A stretch of DNA of 64,000 nucleotides from Ricordea florida (taxonomy: Eukaryota > Cnidaria > Anthozoa > Corallimorpharia > Ricordeidae), in assembly GCA_949710005.1 (NCBI GenBank), contig OX453275.1:10909019-10973018 (forward strand), in the 5' to 3' direction. Position 1 is the first letter of the stretch. Every line of letters starts with the position of its first letter. Positions 30,839-42,802 of this stretch are shown here, in pieces. A program made the position numbers and the translations under genes. The notes below the pieces were generated by a model. It saw nothing but the letters and a program-made list of their open reading frames with translations. It ran no database searches and was not told the origin of the DNA.

Positions 30839-32129
30839 CAGAGACCAATCATGTCGATTCGTTACCATTTTCGTCATAATTCCATTTTACACACGAACGT
30901 GAAATAGTAGAAGTTATTTTTCTGTGATTGAAACCGCAAGCGTGATATTACCCGCGCCAGTGCCGATATCCGCTTAATCGAGGGAATAACAGGAAGTCAC
31001 CAGATTTTCGTGTAGAAAATAATTACATTAGATTCTTAAGTATTCATGTAAGGAATGTAAAATTGCCATGAAATTTCCGCTTTTTTGTCATAATAACCAT
31101 TAAGATGGACTCAATTGCGAACTTTGTTGCTTCAAGGAAATTATTAGGAAAATTTACTCGAGGCTATGAAGTGGACCCTTTCACTCCCAGAACCAAACCG
31201 CAGAAGTCAAATCATGTTGTCACTTAGGATTTAAATTTCAGTGACATTTTTGACGGTCATGATACCCACCCACCCCTCCCACCCCACTACAAGTTATGAT
31301 AGGTGTGAAAGAGCTACCAGTAGAAGTGAATACGGTGCGAAGTGGCTGCTTGAAGTTCATAACAGCTGGAAGACAGTTTTAAGTCCTTCCTCGTTTTTAT
31401 TATGCTTTCTGGAATTTTGGTGAATCTACAAATTGTGTACCGTTGCCTCTTTGGGGAAAAGGACGCAATCCTGAAATCTTGAAACAGCCCGCTGTTGCTG
31501 TCGCCAACATTTTGACTTTTCCCACGTTGCTAAGCGACGCAACATTTTCTTTTTACGTCTGATGGCGTGACAACCGAGGGCACTGGCTTAGTTGTTTTGT
31601 TTTGGTCGTTTGCCTTTCTTATAGCGTTCAAAGGTTTGGAATGTAGTTAAAATCTCCGATGTTTGCCAAAAACCACGCTTCATCCCCCATCATGGTGTGC
31701 TCCTATTTTTGTATACTGCAGGTCCACAAGACTCTCAACCCTGAGTGGTTCCCTTTATTTCATATTATGTCTTTCTTAGCGGCAGTAATTTGTTTGTCTT
31801 TAGCGTTCGCGTATTTCATCTTATGTCCTGTGTGAAACAGTCAATTTTCTATCTTCAGATTGTTTCAAAAAGAATCTTTTGTTGATATTAATCTAACGTC
31901 AAATTCCTCAATTCACTAATTCTAATCGCAATGTTTTTAAATTGAATATTTGTAAGAAATGACCACCAGAACTCTATCGTCTTTCGTATTTATTTTGTAT
32001 CTTTTTATATTTATATTCTTCGATATCAAATTTGTATCAGGCCAGACAAAATAAATATTGATTGTAAGAGCAGATCTCCTTGTCGGTTAACTGATCTTAA
32101 GCAGTCAGGTTCACACTTTGCCAAATAAA
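30839..32129 (+). other. Probable CECR2 3' UTR with two poly(A) signals
   Basis: AT-rich non-coding sequence after the stop. AATAAA occurs at 32050-32055 and 32124-32129. The true cleavage site is not known. Confidence 0.5.
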
Positions 32130-32643
32130 TCTCGCATTCTTTATTGACTGTGGTGTCTTTGATCCGTCTTAACTTGTTATGCAGCTGTTTGTTCTTTTTT
32201 GAAATTTGTTTTACGATCGTGGTGGTTATGCATTCAAACGTCAGGTGATCGAACCATTAAAAATCTCCCGCTAGTTAACAATTCATTCATCTTTTGCCAA
32301 CGTGTTTTTTTCGCTTTTGGGGATGATGACGAACTTGAGTTTAAATTCCATTCTTTACGCAAAGTAAAAAAAAGCACGGCTTACAACGTAACCTCGCCTT
32401 CAATATAGTCACCTGAAAAAGATTTGGGACTTGGAGGTAAAGAGTGGGGGGAATTTGGAAAATTGTGCGTACCTCTGGAAACATCCTGGCGACTCCCCTG
32501 GTCTGTATGCATCTGTTGTACTGAAGTACTGTTCGTTGACTTGGAAATCTCAAACTTTTGAACTTACAATTCAGCCATGTAACTGTAACCACTCTAAGCT
32601 GTTACGATGGACTGTCTGTTTTAGCGTTTTGGTACAAAATTTA

Positions 32644-32975
32644 TGCACCTATCAATGTCAAGCCGGCGGGGGGTGGGGGGGGGGGAGTCAGGGCATGGGG
32701 TGGGGATTTTTACATTTTTGAAAAATTTGCCGTCGAATTCCCTGCCCACGGGCAAATCATTCCAGTCAAATGCAACCAAATTTCCCCACCCCGGGCTGCA
32801 CATTGCTGTCAAATATCCCAAGGTTGGCAAAGAAAGATTCAAACATTCCCTCCCCTGGGAGAACAAGGTCAGTCAAATGCCTTACCCCAGGGCCAACAAA
32901 GACAATCAAATCCACACCCCATGCCCTGACTCCCCCCCCCCCCCCCCCCCCGCCGGCTTAACTTTGATAGGTGCA
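32644..32975. mobile_element. G-tract MITE, TGCACCTATCAA TIRs, TTA duplication
   Basis: Ends TGCACCTATCAATGTCAAGC and GCTTAACTTTGATAGGTGCA lead into GCCGGCGGGGGG and its complement. TTA flanks both ends (32641-32643 and 32976-32978), as in Tourist/Harbinger elements. The interior has repeated CAAATCATTCCAGTCAAATG-like and CCCCAGGGCCAACAAAG-like motifs, and no real gene. Confidence 0.75.
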
Positions 32976-33217
32976 TTATTTATTGACTTCACTTTGTAAT
33001 GTGAACGTTTACTCCCATTCACTCGTCCACCATCCCCCGCTACCCACCCACTGCCCCGAAAATGTCAATCTGTTTTTCCCGTAAATACAGTTTTATGCAC
33101 CGTGGTGCATGCTTTCCATAACGAACAGAATTAACTTCCAGTAGGTATATATATATGTAGCAGTCGCTATATCATTTTCAGCATGAGTTAACTAGGGAGA
33201 GGAAATATGAGTTCTTC

Positions 33218-33290
33218 CAAAAGAAGTTGAACCTGGGAACCTTCTAGAAGTACTTCGAACGCGCTCTACCACTAAGCTCTGAAAGATTCC
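33218..33290 (-). repeat. tRNA-derived SINE fragment
   Basis: On the minus strand, TTAGTGGTAGAGCGCGTTCG resembles an A box with D-arm, and GGTTCCCAGGTTCAACTTC resembles a B box. There is no good cloverleaf or 3' tail, so it is a SINE or tRNA relic and not a working tRNA gene. Confidence 0.45.
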
Positions 33291-33587
33291 TGTACCTTAT
33301 TCTGCAAAATTTTCAAATGTGTTTCTTTAGCAGTAATTAAATAATCCAACACCAATCACATGACAACACCGCTAGGTAGGAAGCCATGTTTAATTTACTT
33401 TTAAAAACTTGAATTTAAATCTTAAAAGCTTGAATGTTAATGTTAGTGCTACAAATCACTTCCCAAAATTCCCACTGAGCATTCGCTCTGGAAATTGGGA
33501 AGAAGAATCGCAAGTCAGAGAGAACTTTCCTTGGCCTCGGTAGGAATCAAACCCACGACCTGCGGAACAACTACCGTTGATAAAATA

Positions 33588-34000
33588 GCGACAATGATAA
33601 CGACAATGACATTGACAATGACAATGACACTGATAGCAATGATAATGACATTGACATTGATAATAACAATGATAATGACAATGACATTGATAACGACAAT
33701 GACAATCACATTGAAAATAACAATGATAATGACATTGACATTGATAATAACAATGATAATGACAATGACATTGATAATAATGACAATCACATTGATAATA
33801 ACAATGGTAATGACATTGACATTGATGATAACAATGATAATGACAATGACTTGATAATAACAATGATAATGACAATGACATCGATAATAACAATGGCAAT
33901 GACATTGATAATGACAATGACAATCATTAATAATAACAATGATATTAACAATGACAATCACATTGACTATGACATTGAAAATAACAATGATAATGACAAT
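33588..34000. repeat. GATAATGACAATGACATT satellite array
   Basis: About 410 bp built from 6-bp ATGACA, ATTGAT and ATAATGA-type words in higher-order 12- and 18-bp units. It gives long open frames of Met/Thr/Ile on one strand and Cys/His/Tyr on the other, which are artefacts of the repeat. Confidence 0.9.
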
Positions 34001-34550
34001 GTTATATTCTGTAAAACGCCATCACACTGGTTCGGTAAATACGCATACACGCTTTTATCATTATCAGTGTTCCCGTTTAGTTACAACAGTAACAGAGAAA
34101 AGGGTATTCTTGCTTGAGAGAACGTTTTTGTTCTTTTCCAACTTGTCGTAGCAAGTGCCATATTAGATTGTAGCATACTCAATAGAGCCTTTTCACTCAC
34201 GTGATCAGCGGCCATGTTTTTTAACGGAAACAAAAGAAGATGTTTGCATAAGAATATAATTTAATTCCCAGGGGATCAATTTCGGACACCAACATGGCCG
34301 CCTTTTCTTTGTTTGGGAACACCAACATGGCTGCCGTGACGTCATGTGCAAACGCTCTATATCGCACTTTATCATATGGCTGGTTCCACGAGCGGCAAGA
34401 TGAGGCGAATCCTGAGTTCTGATTGGCTATCCGAGCGGGCAATATAGGCATATCTTGCCCGCTCAGGATTTCCCGCGTTGTGCCGCGACACGAATTGAAA
34501 ACAAGGGGAAATGGCTATCACCTAATAAATCCTTTATTGACGAAACTTGT

Positions 34551-34667
34551 GTGGTCAAGTTGGCTGGATATTAGCCTTTTTCTTTTTGGCGTATTTATTG
34601 ACCTCGACTATGTCTCGGTCAATAAAAGCGCAAAAAGAACTCGGCCAATATGCAGCCAACTTAACCT
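34551..34667. repeat. Foldback repeat with GTCAAGTTGGCTGGATATT arms
   Basis: The left arm GTGGTCAAGTTGGCTGGATA and the right arm ATATGCAGCCAACTTAACC are inverted around TTATTGACCTCG and CGGTCAATAA. Non-coding, MITE-like. Confidence 0.6.
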
Positions 34668-34743
34668 CGCGCTTGGTCAATAACGAATATAGGTTATTAG
34701 AAAATATCCCAAGGAAAATTCGAGTGCCGATTGGTTAAAAATC

Positions 34744-34801
34744 GTGTTTCTATAACTCGATAGAAACACATAAAAGTTGTAAGGTTAATGACGTGTAAAT
34801 C

Positions 34802-34839
<38 letters not shown>

Positions 34840-35031
34840 ACGATCCATTTTTGTTCGTTGTTCGTTATTTTCCTTGGGTTATTTTCTAAAAGAAATAGAA
34901 AATATTTTCTTTGTGAAAGTTTAGGAGAACTCGCAAAAGCTGCGGAAACACTCCCCTATCGGCTCGCGTTCCCACAGCATTTCTCATTCTCCCAAACTTC
35001 CACTCGTGTTTCTATAACTCGATAGAAACAC
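34744..35031. repeat. Paired identical hairpins GTGTTTCTAT-aactcg-ATAGAAACAC
   Basis: The same 26-base hairpin (10-bp stem, 6-base loop) occurs at 34744-34769 and 35006-35031, direct orientation. The interval is non-coding and contains TTTTCTAAAAGAAATAGAAAA. These may be the ends of one element. Confidence 0.6.
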
Positions 35032-35278
35032 GGAAAATGTTTTCTATTTCTTAATTAATAGGACTGTTGTCTCAATAGGAAAATAGTTTCGCAATTGAGA
35101 GAGAACGCCCAACTAGTACTACCTGCATTTTTGACTAACTTACTTTGATGTTATGTAATTTAACATATGCTGCAATTGATACCTCTTAAAAGGGCTTCTT
35201 CACTTTTATTAATTTCTTTCTTTCTTGGAACCGCATTGTAACATTTGCTGGAAGCAGTGTCTCAACTTTGTAATGTAA

Positions 35279-35284
35279 TTTATT
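35279..35284 (-). terminator. Poly(A) signal candidate for GPCR 1
   Basis: AATAAA on the minus strand about 260 bases after the stop codon of the receptor gene at 35546. Confidence 0.35.
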
Positions 35285-35545
35285 GTGTTTCAAACTGGTT
35301 TTTGTTCTTTTGCAACGAGGCTTAGGAAGCACTTGCTTACCCTTCCGTGCGATGCCATTCATTTAGGTCCAGTCTATTTTAATTGTAACAAAGATCATTG
35401 CTCTGTATTACTGATAGAATACGGCAATCTTACGTCAAAGGACGTCCAGTGTCTGCTAGTGTAATGAAGTAATTGTTTTAAGTGAGCTGAGTTCGTGATT
35501 AAAATCACGGAAGGAAGTAATTGTGTTTCCAGTGTAAATCGTAAT

Positions 35546-36544
35546 TTACTGACACTTAATTAAGACTTTGGCCGCTTGCCGGAACTCCCTTCTATAAAAG
35601 GAATAAATTAGCGGATTCATAAACGACTGCAAAAGGAGAAAAGTTACTGAAATCTTACGAAGAAACGGACTTGCCCATTCCGTACGCTGAAATAAATAGA
35701 AGAAAAAGTAACATGCCCTCGGCAGCCAGCACACTACAAATGTCACAACTACTAGAATACACGAAAGAGTTCCTTTGCAGCGCTGCAGATAGTTCATGCG
35801 ATGTCTTCTCTTCCACCAGTACTTGTTACTGTTGGAGTCAAAGGTGGTTATTTTTGTCCTTTGTTCTCTTATGGCTCGAAAGATCGCCGCATTGATAACG
35901 CACACAATGGTTATGGGTATTATAACGAAAGAAAAAAGGAGAATGTAGGAATAAAGTCTGTTCAGGTACTCAACTGTATTATGAGGCTGACTGTGCTGCC
36001 AAATGTTTCTTACTAATGCCAGGAATAAAGGAAGTGTCCAAACTATGGCTAGCATCAGAAGAAGTTTTACCCGAGACATTTTGGCCTGATATTTTAGCGG
36101 ACGAAAAACCGCTAGGTGTCTATCGTAAGAGATTGCCAACAAGTTAAAAACGGAGCCTAGAAAACAGACATCTTTACCCCCTTCGAATAGCCAACAAAAC
36201 TCAGTAAGGTTGTACGAGCAGCCGGTACAAAATGCCGCATATCCCGGCATAACAATCACAGCCATAAGGATATCACACACAGCAAGACTCAATAAAAGAA
36301 GGTTCATGTAGCTCCGACGAAGTTTTTCAAACCGCAAAAACACGGCGCAAGTTAGCGTGTTTCCCAGGAGAATCAGAAATCCAATGGCGCCGTTAACAAA
36401 CCAAAAAACGAAATCAAGTTTCTTGTCACAGACCTCAGTACCTGCCTGATTTGATTTACCACCAGGTTGAAAAACGGGAAGTTTTGGCTCCGAGAATCGA
36501 GACAAATTGAAAGTAAAACTGCCTGGGGAGGAATTTCCATGCAT
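35546..36544 (-). CDS. Class A (rhodopsin-like) orphan GPCR 1
   Basis: 332 residues, single exon, seven hydrophobic segments. Motifs: GNTLTCAVF in TM1, LSLAVCDILMA in TM2 (conserved Asp), SYDRHLAVFRPL at the end of TM3 (DRH in place of DRY), CWLPR in TM6, and NPLIYSFYRREFRQAA in TM7 and helix 8. The N-terminus has glycosylation sites NSS and NLS. The TM3 Cys is present (FCWLF), but the second extracellular loop has no Cys. Instead loop 1 has CTGC. The C-tail ends right after helix 8. No retinal-binding Lys sits before NPxxY, so it is not an opsin. The ligand is unknown. It is a paralogue of the receptors at 40525, 49871 and 53762. Confidence 0.93.
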   Translation of the reverse strand: MHGNSSPGSFTFNLSRFSEPKLPVFQPGGKSNQAGTEVCDKKLDFVFWFVNGAIGFLILLGNTLTCAVFLRFEKLRRSYMNLLLLSLAVCDILMAVIVMPGYAAFCTGCSYNLTEFCWLFEGGKDVCFLGSVFNLLAISYDRHLAVFRPLKYQAKMSRVKLLLMLAIVWTLPLFLALVRNIWQHSQPHNTVEYLNRLYSYILLFSFVIIPITIVCVINAAIFRAIREQRTKITTFDSNSNKYWWKRRHRMNYLQRCKGTLSCILVVVTFVVCWLPRACYFFFYLFQRTEWASPFLRKISVTFLLLQSFMNPLIYSFYRREFRQAAKVLIKCQ

Positions 36545-37865
36545 AGCTCTAAACGCTTCACTGCAAGTAACTTAGTCTTAATGGAACCGTGCAGGCGCGT
36601 TTGAATATGGTTTTTTGCATACGTTTGCCATGAACAAAACTATTTCTAAGAAATGGCAATCTACATTTTTTATTGTGAAGTAAATCGCACAATTAGCAGA
36701 ATTGGCAACAAAATTTTAAACGTTTGCCTTCTCCTGATCACGTTATTGATATCTGTGTAAATAAAGAGCAAAACTTTAAATGAGAAAGTCAAGCTTTGGC
36801 TTAACCAGCTGGTCAAGAAGTCTTTAGAGATACTGTGGGTAACAAAGAAACGGAAATTAAATTACAAAAATACACAACAATGCAGGTTTCTTTAATACAG
36901 AACTTTGAAACTATGAACCTTTTATTGGGTTTAGTCTTAAATGTACTTTATCCGCCGCGATATTTTCCTGTAACAAACAAACTGATTGCATTTTTGCGTT
37001 CATTTATCGCGATGATTTGTAAACTAATGCAATTCACTTTTTAAAGTATATTGTACTAGTTTGCAAATTAAAATTTGATAAGTTCAGCCCTTCCGGATTA
37101 TGTAAGAGATACACGTACTATGAGAAAGAATAAAAAATCTTTTTTTAAGAGAAGTCGGCCGCTTGTTGAGAGAATTTCATCAAACTGTATATGTATTGGT
37201 TGCCAGTAGAAACTAGAATTTTTTTATTAGTTATTTTGAATGACACCGGAGCAATATCCACCCTCAAAACGGCTATGTAATAAAAATGTTTAAATTAAAA
37301 CAGAAATCAAATTTACACATGCGGTACCATTAGCTTATAGCACATGCGTGGTTGACATATGGATTTCCGATCGGCTGAGGCTTGGCATACACGTGAAATG
37401 TTAGGAAACAAACCACACCATCCCGTGTGAAACTCGTGAATCTTCATTGTGTCTTTTATGATTTGCAATGCATTTAACAATTATTAACTAATACCCGTTT
37501 CTCCTTGGAGTCATCACACACCGCCCCGTCTTTAATTGCCACTGGTTGTGAGATGGTCGATAAAACTGGCCACTGCTAACAGCCCGGGACACTACAACAA
37601 CTGACAAGAACAAGTATTGAGGCATCTCTTAACACAGACACATAGGAAGGAATGAATGTCAATGAGTAATCAAAGCGCTTTAAAGTTAGCACTTCAGGCC
37701 AATTACTTTAACCAGACAGAAACCAAACCCTACTGACCCCCCCTGGCCTTACCTCCTGCAGTATCACCAACTATGTCTGTAGGGTCCATAGACAGAATAA
37801 AGTACCTCAAAGAAGCTTTGGTTACAGTCCGAAACAACCCTGATGTGAAATTAAATCAAATGGCA
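36545..37865. other. Intergenic, no gene seen
   Basis: AT-rich spacer between receptor 1 and a small MITE. No coding or structural signal recognised. Confidence 0.5.
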
Positions 37866-37873
37866 GAGATTTT

Positions 37874-37977
37874 GGTAGGTACGTGGTGTAAGCATCGTGT
37901 ATGGCTATGGAGAGCAATGTATGCCATATATTCACTAACGGGAAACCACTATATGACGCTTACACCACGTACCTACC
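37874..37977. mobile_element. 104-bp MITE with 8-bp TSD
   Basis: The ends GGTAGGTACGTGGTGTAAGC and GCTTACACCACGTACCTACC are exact inverses. GAGATTTT is duplicated on both sides (37866-37873 and 37978-37985). An 8-bp duplication points to hAT- or P-type mobilisation. Confidence 0.8.
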
Positions 37978-38589
37978 GAGATTTTTAGCTTGAAAAACAA
38001 TATTCCCCCACCCCACCCCCGACAAATCAATAGCAGCAGTCTCGCAAAGACAACATGGCAAGGTAGAACTGGGTATGAACTATTCACTGACATCATCACA
38101 GACAGTCCCCCCATCAAACGAAGAGCACGCGATAGGTCTAAACCCAATTGAGTTTAGGTTAAAACTTAGCATGCGTTCTCTGAATAACACATAGATAATA
38201 TATCGGAGTTTTATTAAAAAGCATTACGGCGCCGCGTGACCTGGGGAAAATAAGTTCTTATTCTGTCCTGTTGATTAGCAAGTTTGCATGTGAGTGAAAA
38301 TGGCAAATTCAATTCTAATTTCCTCTCACCATCGCGAAATACTCGCAAAATATGGCGCTTGACTTTTTGCGAAATTAAATGAAATACTCGCGAAATTTAG
38401 TGAGAATAAGGTATACAACAATTTACAATGTTTCAGTCGACAATTTGTGGATTTCCTGTTGAAAAGGAGTCACGGTTCCTCCTGGGCAGATCATGAAACT
38501 GATGCATACCGGGCGACTAGGTCAGCGGTTTTTCAAAGAAATTAAAAAGTGACTTACTAAAATTCACACCCCACTAATTCGAGTTTTTC

Positions 38590-38895
38590 AGGTGACGAAG
38601 TCCATTCATATCCTTTAAGGGTAGACGTAGAAGCAGAGGCAAGACTGAATACTGCATTAAAGCGGCGATTTCAAGAGAAAGCAAAGTGCAAACAAATTCA
38701 GCTGAAAAAAATGAGAAATGTCCGCGGCACAGCCGATCCAAATTAAGAGTGTTTGGGATAGATTAAATCAGTTCAAAGGAGAACATCTTATTGTAGTGTC
38801 GGGTAAAGTCAGATGTGACACATGCAAGGAAAGTGTGCCAAGAAAAGCTCTGTTATGAAGCACATTTCATCTCAGAAACACATACACGTTTTTAG
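38590..38895 (+). pseudogene. Broken zinc-finger gene fragment
   Basis: One frame reads EAEARLNTALKRRFQEKAKC to a stop near 38747. Another reads VWDRLNQFKGEHLIVVSGKV then RCDTCKESVPRK, and after a one-base shift MKHISSQKHI. Together this gives a Cys-x2-Cys ... His-x5-His finger like those in transposase-derived genes. At least one stop and one frameshift separate the parts. The family is not identified. Confidence 0.4.
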
Positions 38896-38899
38896 GAAC

Positions 38900-40524
38900 A
38901 CTGATTGCAGTTAAATTGACATGAACAGCAACTGAACTCATACTAGAAGTTTTACGAGGTTAATATTGATATTAATGCGCAGTTCTTATTCATACGTATT
39001 TCGAACAAATTTATTTAGCGACGCTGGTAACAACGCGAAACTGGACAAAAATGTTTAGAAATGTTACTTTTGTTGCTTTTTTGAGCGACTTTCGTGACAA
39101 AAAGCAACTTTTGGAGCAACTTCTTGAAAAATTTCGGACAACGTTTTGAGCAATATAGGTCTCGAGCAACTTGTGAAAAGCTCTAGTTGGGATCGATTCT
39201 CGGTGCTAACCAAAAGGACCGCGGACCCTGGGAAGAAAATTAAAATCAATAAGAAGCGCATAGGGTGTACTCGTGTTCAGGATTCTGTGTGTTGTTCAAT
39301 TCACCTGACGGGAATTTGCATTCAGTGTGTGCTGCTTTGACCTGAATATCTCAAAGAATTCTATTGATGATTGCAGTTACATATATCATATTTTTACCCA
39401 CCCACAAAACGTTTTAAATATTTGAAAGTGGCCCTAACTTTGCCGATTCTTGCGAGGCTGCCTGCAAAGTTTACTATTCAAGATTGGCCTCACGCTAATG
39501 CCCAATGTTTCCACGTCGTCTTGCTCGGGAGTCTTTGGCTATAGCCATTTTCAAAGGTGTCTTCTTAACAGTATTGTTGTAATTCAGAACCGTGTATTTT
39601 TGGTCAATTTACTTTTAGAAGAGCTTCAATAACCTGCTTCACTTCTTTAACCTGAAAAGTCCTTTTTAGTTGTTTTTTTTTTTTTCAATTGCTGGGTCCA
39701 ATCCTTCACTTATACTTAAGGAATAATCAAACGGTGAATCATATTTAAACCCTAGAGCTACGTCTAAAACAAATACATTATTCGACCATAGAGTGAAGCT
39801 CTACCTTTGAAATCAAAGATTACCTTTTCAGACTGTCAGTCAGTGTTTGCTGAACTTATGCCGTACCTTAGTTTCAGCTTCTAATGCTTCTACTTTCAGA
39901 GTCAATCCCGAAAGTAAATCCTTATTCGAACTGCAATGCGATTCTTTCTTTTCATCCCTTCCCTGATTCGATTCGATGGCAAGAGTGAAACCTAGTTCGA
40001 TTCTGTCTTAACTGTATAACCCACTTTCACTCCTAGGTTCAAACCTCGAGCCAATTTTTTACCCTTTCACGTCTAGATTTGGGCCGCTAAAGTCGTATCC
40101 TGTAATTAAAACGTTTAACCCTTTCAATTCCTGATTCAAACCTTGAGTCGTTCATTGTGGTTTTAAACGCTCTGTCATTATACATTAATATGTTGTTCCT
40201 TGTTTTAATGTTTTACCAACAGAGACAAAATCTAGTCATCAAAGTTTCAATCATTTTCTGAGGCCTCGAGTCACGTACAAAAACGATTCCTTTCGTATAA
40301 GCTCGTTATTCATCTCCTGTCAATTAAGAACTGTAGCATTCATTTTAAGGCCTGTCTTACGAGGAGACTAAACTTTCAATTACTTTGGGGATATTTTCAA
40401 AACACTTGAGGCTTCGATTTTAAGGCGAAATTTTGTTCTTTTTATTTTACAGATTACGGGGAACACTTTAATTTTTACACCATAGTGTCAGATTTTCCCC
40501 ATTTGACCGGGACAATTAACGATT
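38900..40524. other. Intergenic with degenerate AACCCTTTCA repeats
   Basis: From about 40018 to 40160 there are three loosely repeated units about 50 bp apart (CACTTTCACTCCTAGGTTCAA, ACCCTTTCACGTCTAGATTT, AACCCTTTCAATTCCTGATT). There is no gene. Confidence 0.45.
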
Positions 40525-41576
40525 TTACTGACATTTCATTAACGTCCGAGCCGCTCGACGAAAGTCGGCTCTGTAGAAGGAATAAATAACAGGGTTGACA
40601 GACGACTGGAAGAAAATGAAAAACAAAGACACTTTTACCAGAGCAGGACTAGTGAGATCATTACGACCAAGTGCTGTACAAAAATTCAGGAAGGCTCGTG
40701 GGAGCCAACAAATAACAAAAATTAGCACAATTAAGATGCATGACATTGATCCTTTCTTCCGCCGAATTGCGTTCCTCTGATTTTGTGAAGTTATACCGCT
40801 TACAAACGTTTCACCGTCAATATGTGTAACCTTTTTTAACCTTCGGTTAGCCCTCTGTCAGAGCAATTCATGAGTGATTCTACCATGTCGGTATGAATTC
40901 GTTTCTTGTGACTCTGTATGGCTTTTATAAGCTTGAGGTTAATGACCAACATTACAGTAATTGGCAGTAGCGTAAATAATATTGATAGCAAAGCATTGTA
41001 CACTGTGTCAGCTTTTGAGATAGCTTCGCGCGTCCAAGAATGCTGCCAAACATTCCTCAGTGATGACACGATAAAAGGCGTTCCCCACACTACAGACAGA
41101 ATTATAAAAACTCTGCGATTCGTCATCGTTGATGTGTAACGAAGAGGCCGAAGAACGGCGAGGTGTCGGTCATAAGTGATTGCTTAAAGGTTCAGCACTG
41201 TAGCGGGAAACGCGATGTCTCTAGCACCGCTAAACAGCCAACAGTACTTGATCCATCGGTAGTAACATCCCGCGCTACAGAACGCCGCAAAACCCGGGAC
41301 CACAAACAAAGCCATAGAAATGTCGGCCACTCCCAGGCTAATGAGATATATATTCATATAGTTTTGCCTTAAATAAGGACTCGATAGAAATACAGTACAA
41401 GTAAAGCTGTTTCCCACGACTATTACCACGCCGGCTATTCCATTCAAAATCCAAAAGATAAAGTCGAGATGTTGCTCACATTGTGGAGTCAACATTGAAT
41501 CTGAAGGTACAACGTGCAAGCCGGGATCCAAGGACGTGTTTTCCGGAGGCCTCAGCTGCAAACAGGAGAAATTCAT
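40525..41576 (-). pseudogene. Class A GPCR 2, pseudogene
   Basis: Paralogue of receptor 1 on the same strand, 4 kb further on. The N-terminus to TM3 reads well (GNSFTCTVF, LGVADISMALFVVPGF, CSAGC, KYCWLF). A TAA stop interrupts at 41184-41186, where relatives have a Leu just before AITYDRHLAVLRPLRY; the same frame then continues through TM4-TM5 to another stop at 40836. Within intracellular loop 3 a one-base shift in an A/T run near 40835 changes frame. TM6-TM7 follow with CWLPRAFLNF and NPVIYSFYRADFRRAA. Two independent lesions mean no full receptor can be made. Confidence 0.88.
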
Positions 41577-42650
41577 GTCAAAACTATCAGAGCCAGTGGT
41601 CAGTAAGCGTTTCTTGGTTTGAGAGACACGATGTTGGGAGGTTCAATAAAAACAAATCTCAACGCTTCGACAGTTTTCCTTAAAGTAATATATTTTTCAG
41701 TACCAGTGAAGTTTCACCTGGTCCTTTTGTCTATATACCTTGTAATTCGAACAATATTTGATTATGGCTGACGAACTGATACAAACTTTAAGCGATCTCG
41801 GTTCCCGTGCTCTCCGAATTCTACAAATAAACTTTCGGGATAAAAATGTATCCGTCTTTTTAAACATTCTATTTATTTACTTAATTCAAGGAAGTTTGCC
41901 TAAGCGCAGCATCAGCAAATAGCAATAAACGTCAGCACAGAATTAACTCTTCAAACACCTTAGTAGCTGAAAAAACACTGTACGTTAAATGACTCATTTA
42001 AAAGGGAAAAAAAAGAAAAAACAATTTTTCACTGACTATTTTGCTCTCTGAAAAAGTTGGCGTTATAAAGTTAAAACAAAGTATAGTAATGTCTATTCAA
42101 CGGGAAATGACTCATCGCAGTGAATGCGTCAAGGGTTTCAATCAATGTTACTGCGCCGTTCACATCACCCACTAAAAAGCGGGTTGGCCTCTGGTTTCAT
42201 TATGAAGTGAACTGTAAATTAAATTTAAGCTATCCGGAAGTCAATCAAAGTTTGTGAGGGTATCAAAACCAAATAATGATGACGAGGAGCTGGTTTCATG
42301 GTGCTGACCATAAGGATCGCGGTCTCTAGGTTTTAACAAATTTGCACAAACCTTAACACAAGTACACTATTTGGAAAAAAAGGTTGTACAAGTCTCTCTA
42401 AAAGTTAGATGTATGCAACAACAAGTTGTACATGCAGAAAACAAGTTGTAGATGTGGAGCAACAAGCTATACTTCAAGCGCACAAGTTCTATATAATTTG
42501 GCACAAGTATTTCACATTTAAATACGCCTGACACCTGTTCTTGGTTCTTGTTTTGTACTGTCGCTTAATCTGACCTCCTTTATCTTTATCTTTATCGTTT
42601 AATCTGACCTCCTTTATAATTTAGCTTCTGCTACAAAATTAGAGAATAAA
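41577..42650. other. Intergenic, no gene seen
   Basis: AT-rich spacer. A 19-bp direct repeat (TTAATCTGACCTCCTTTAT) occurs at about 42566 and 42599, next to a TCTTTATCTTTATC run. Confidence 0.5.
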
Positions 42651-42651
42651 C

Positions 42652-42682
<31 letters not shown>

Positions 42683-42760
42683 CATTATTATTATTATTAT
42701 CAGAAGTAGGCTAGAGTTGAAAAAACAACTTGCACAATAGTTTTGTTTGGCATCGAGCTC

Positions 42761-42802
<42 letters not shown>
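42651..42802. repeat. (ATT)n and (GATA)n microsatellites
   Basis: ATT/ATC run at 42654-42701 and a clean GATA run at 42759-42801. Confidence 0.9.

Noticed and set aside
32431-32999. Frames of 80-120 codons over the G-tract MITE
   Set aside because: They are Pro/Gly-rich only because of the C/G tracts; the region is explained by a TIR element with a TTA duplication.
33456-33961. Long Met/Thr/Ile and Cys/His/Tyr open frames
   Set aside because: They are produced by the GATAATGACAAT satellite, have no start context or domain, and exist in several frames at once.
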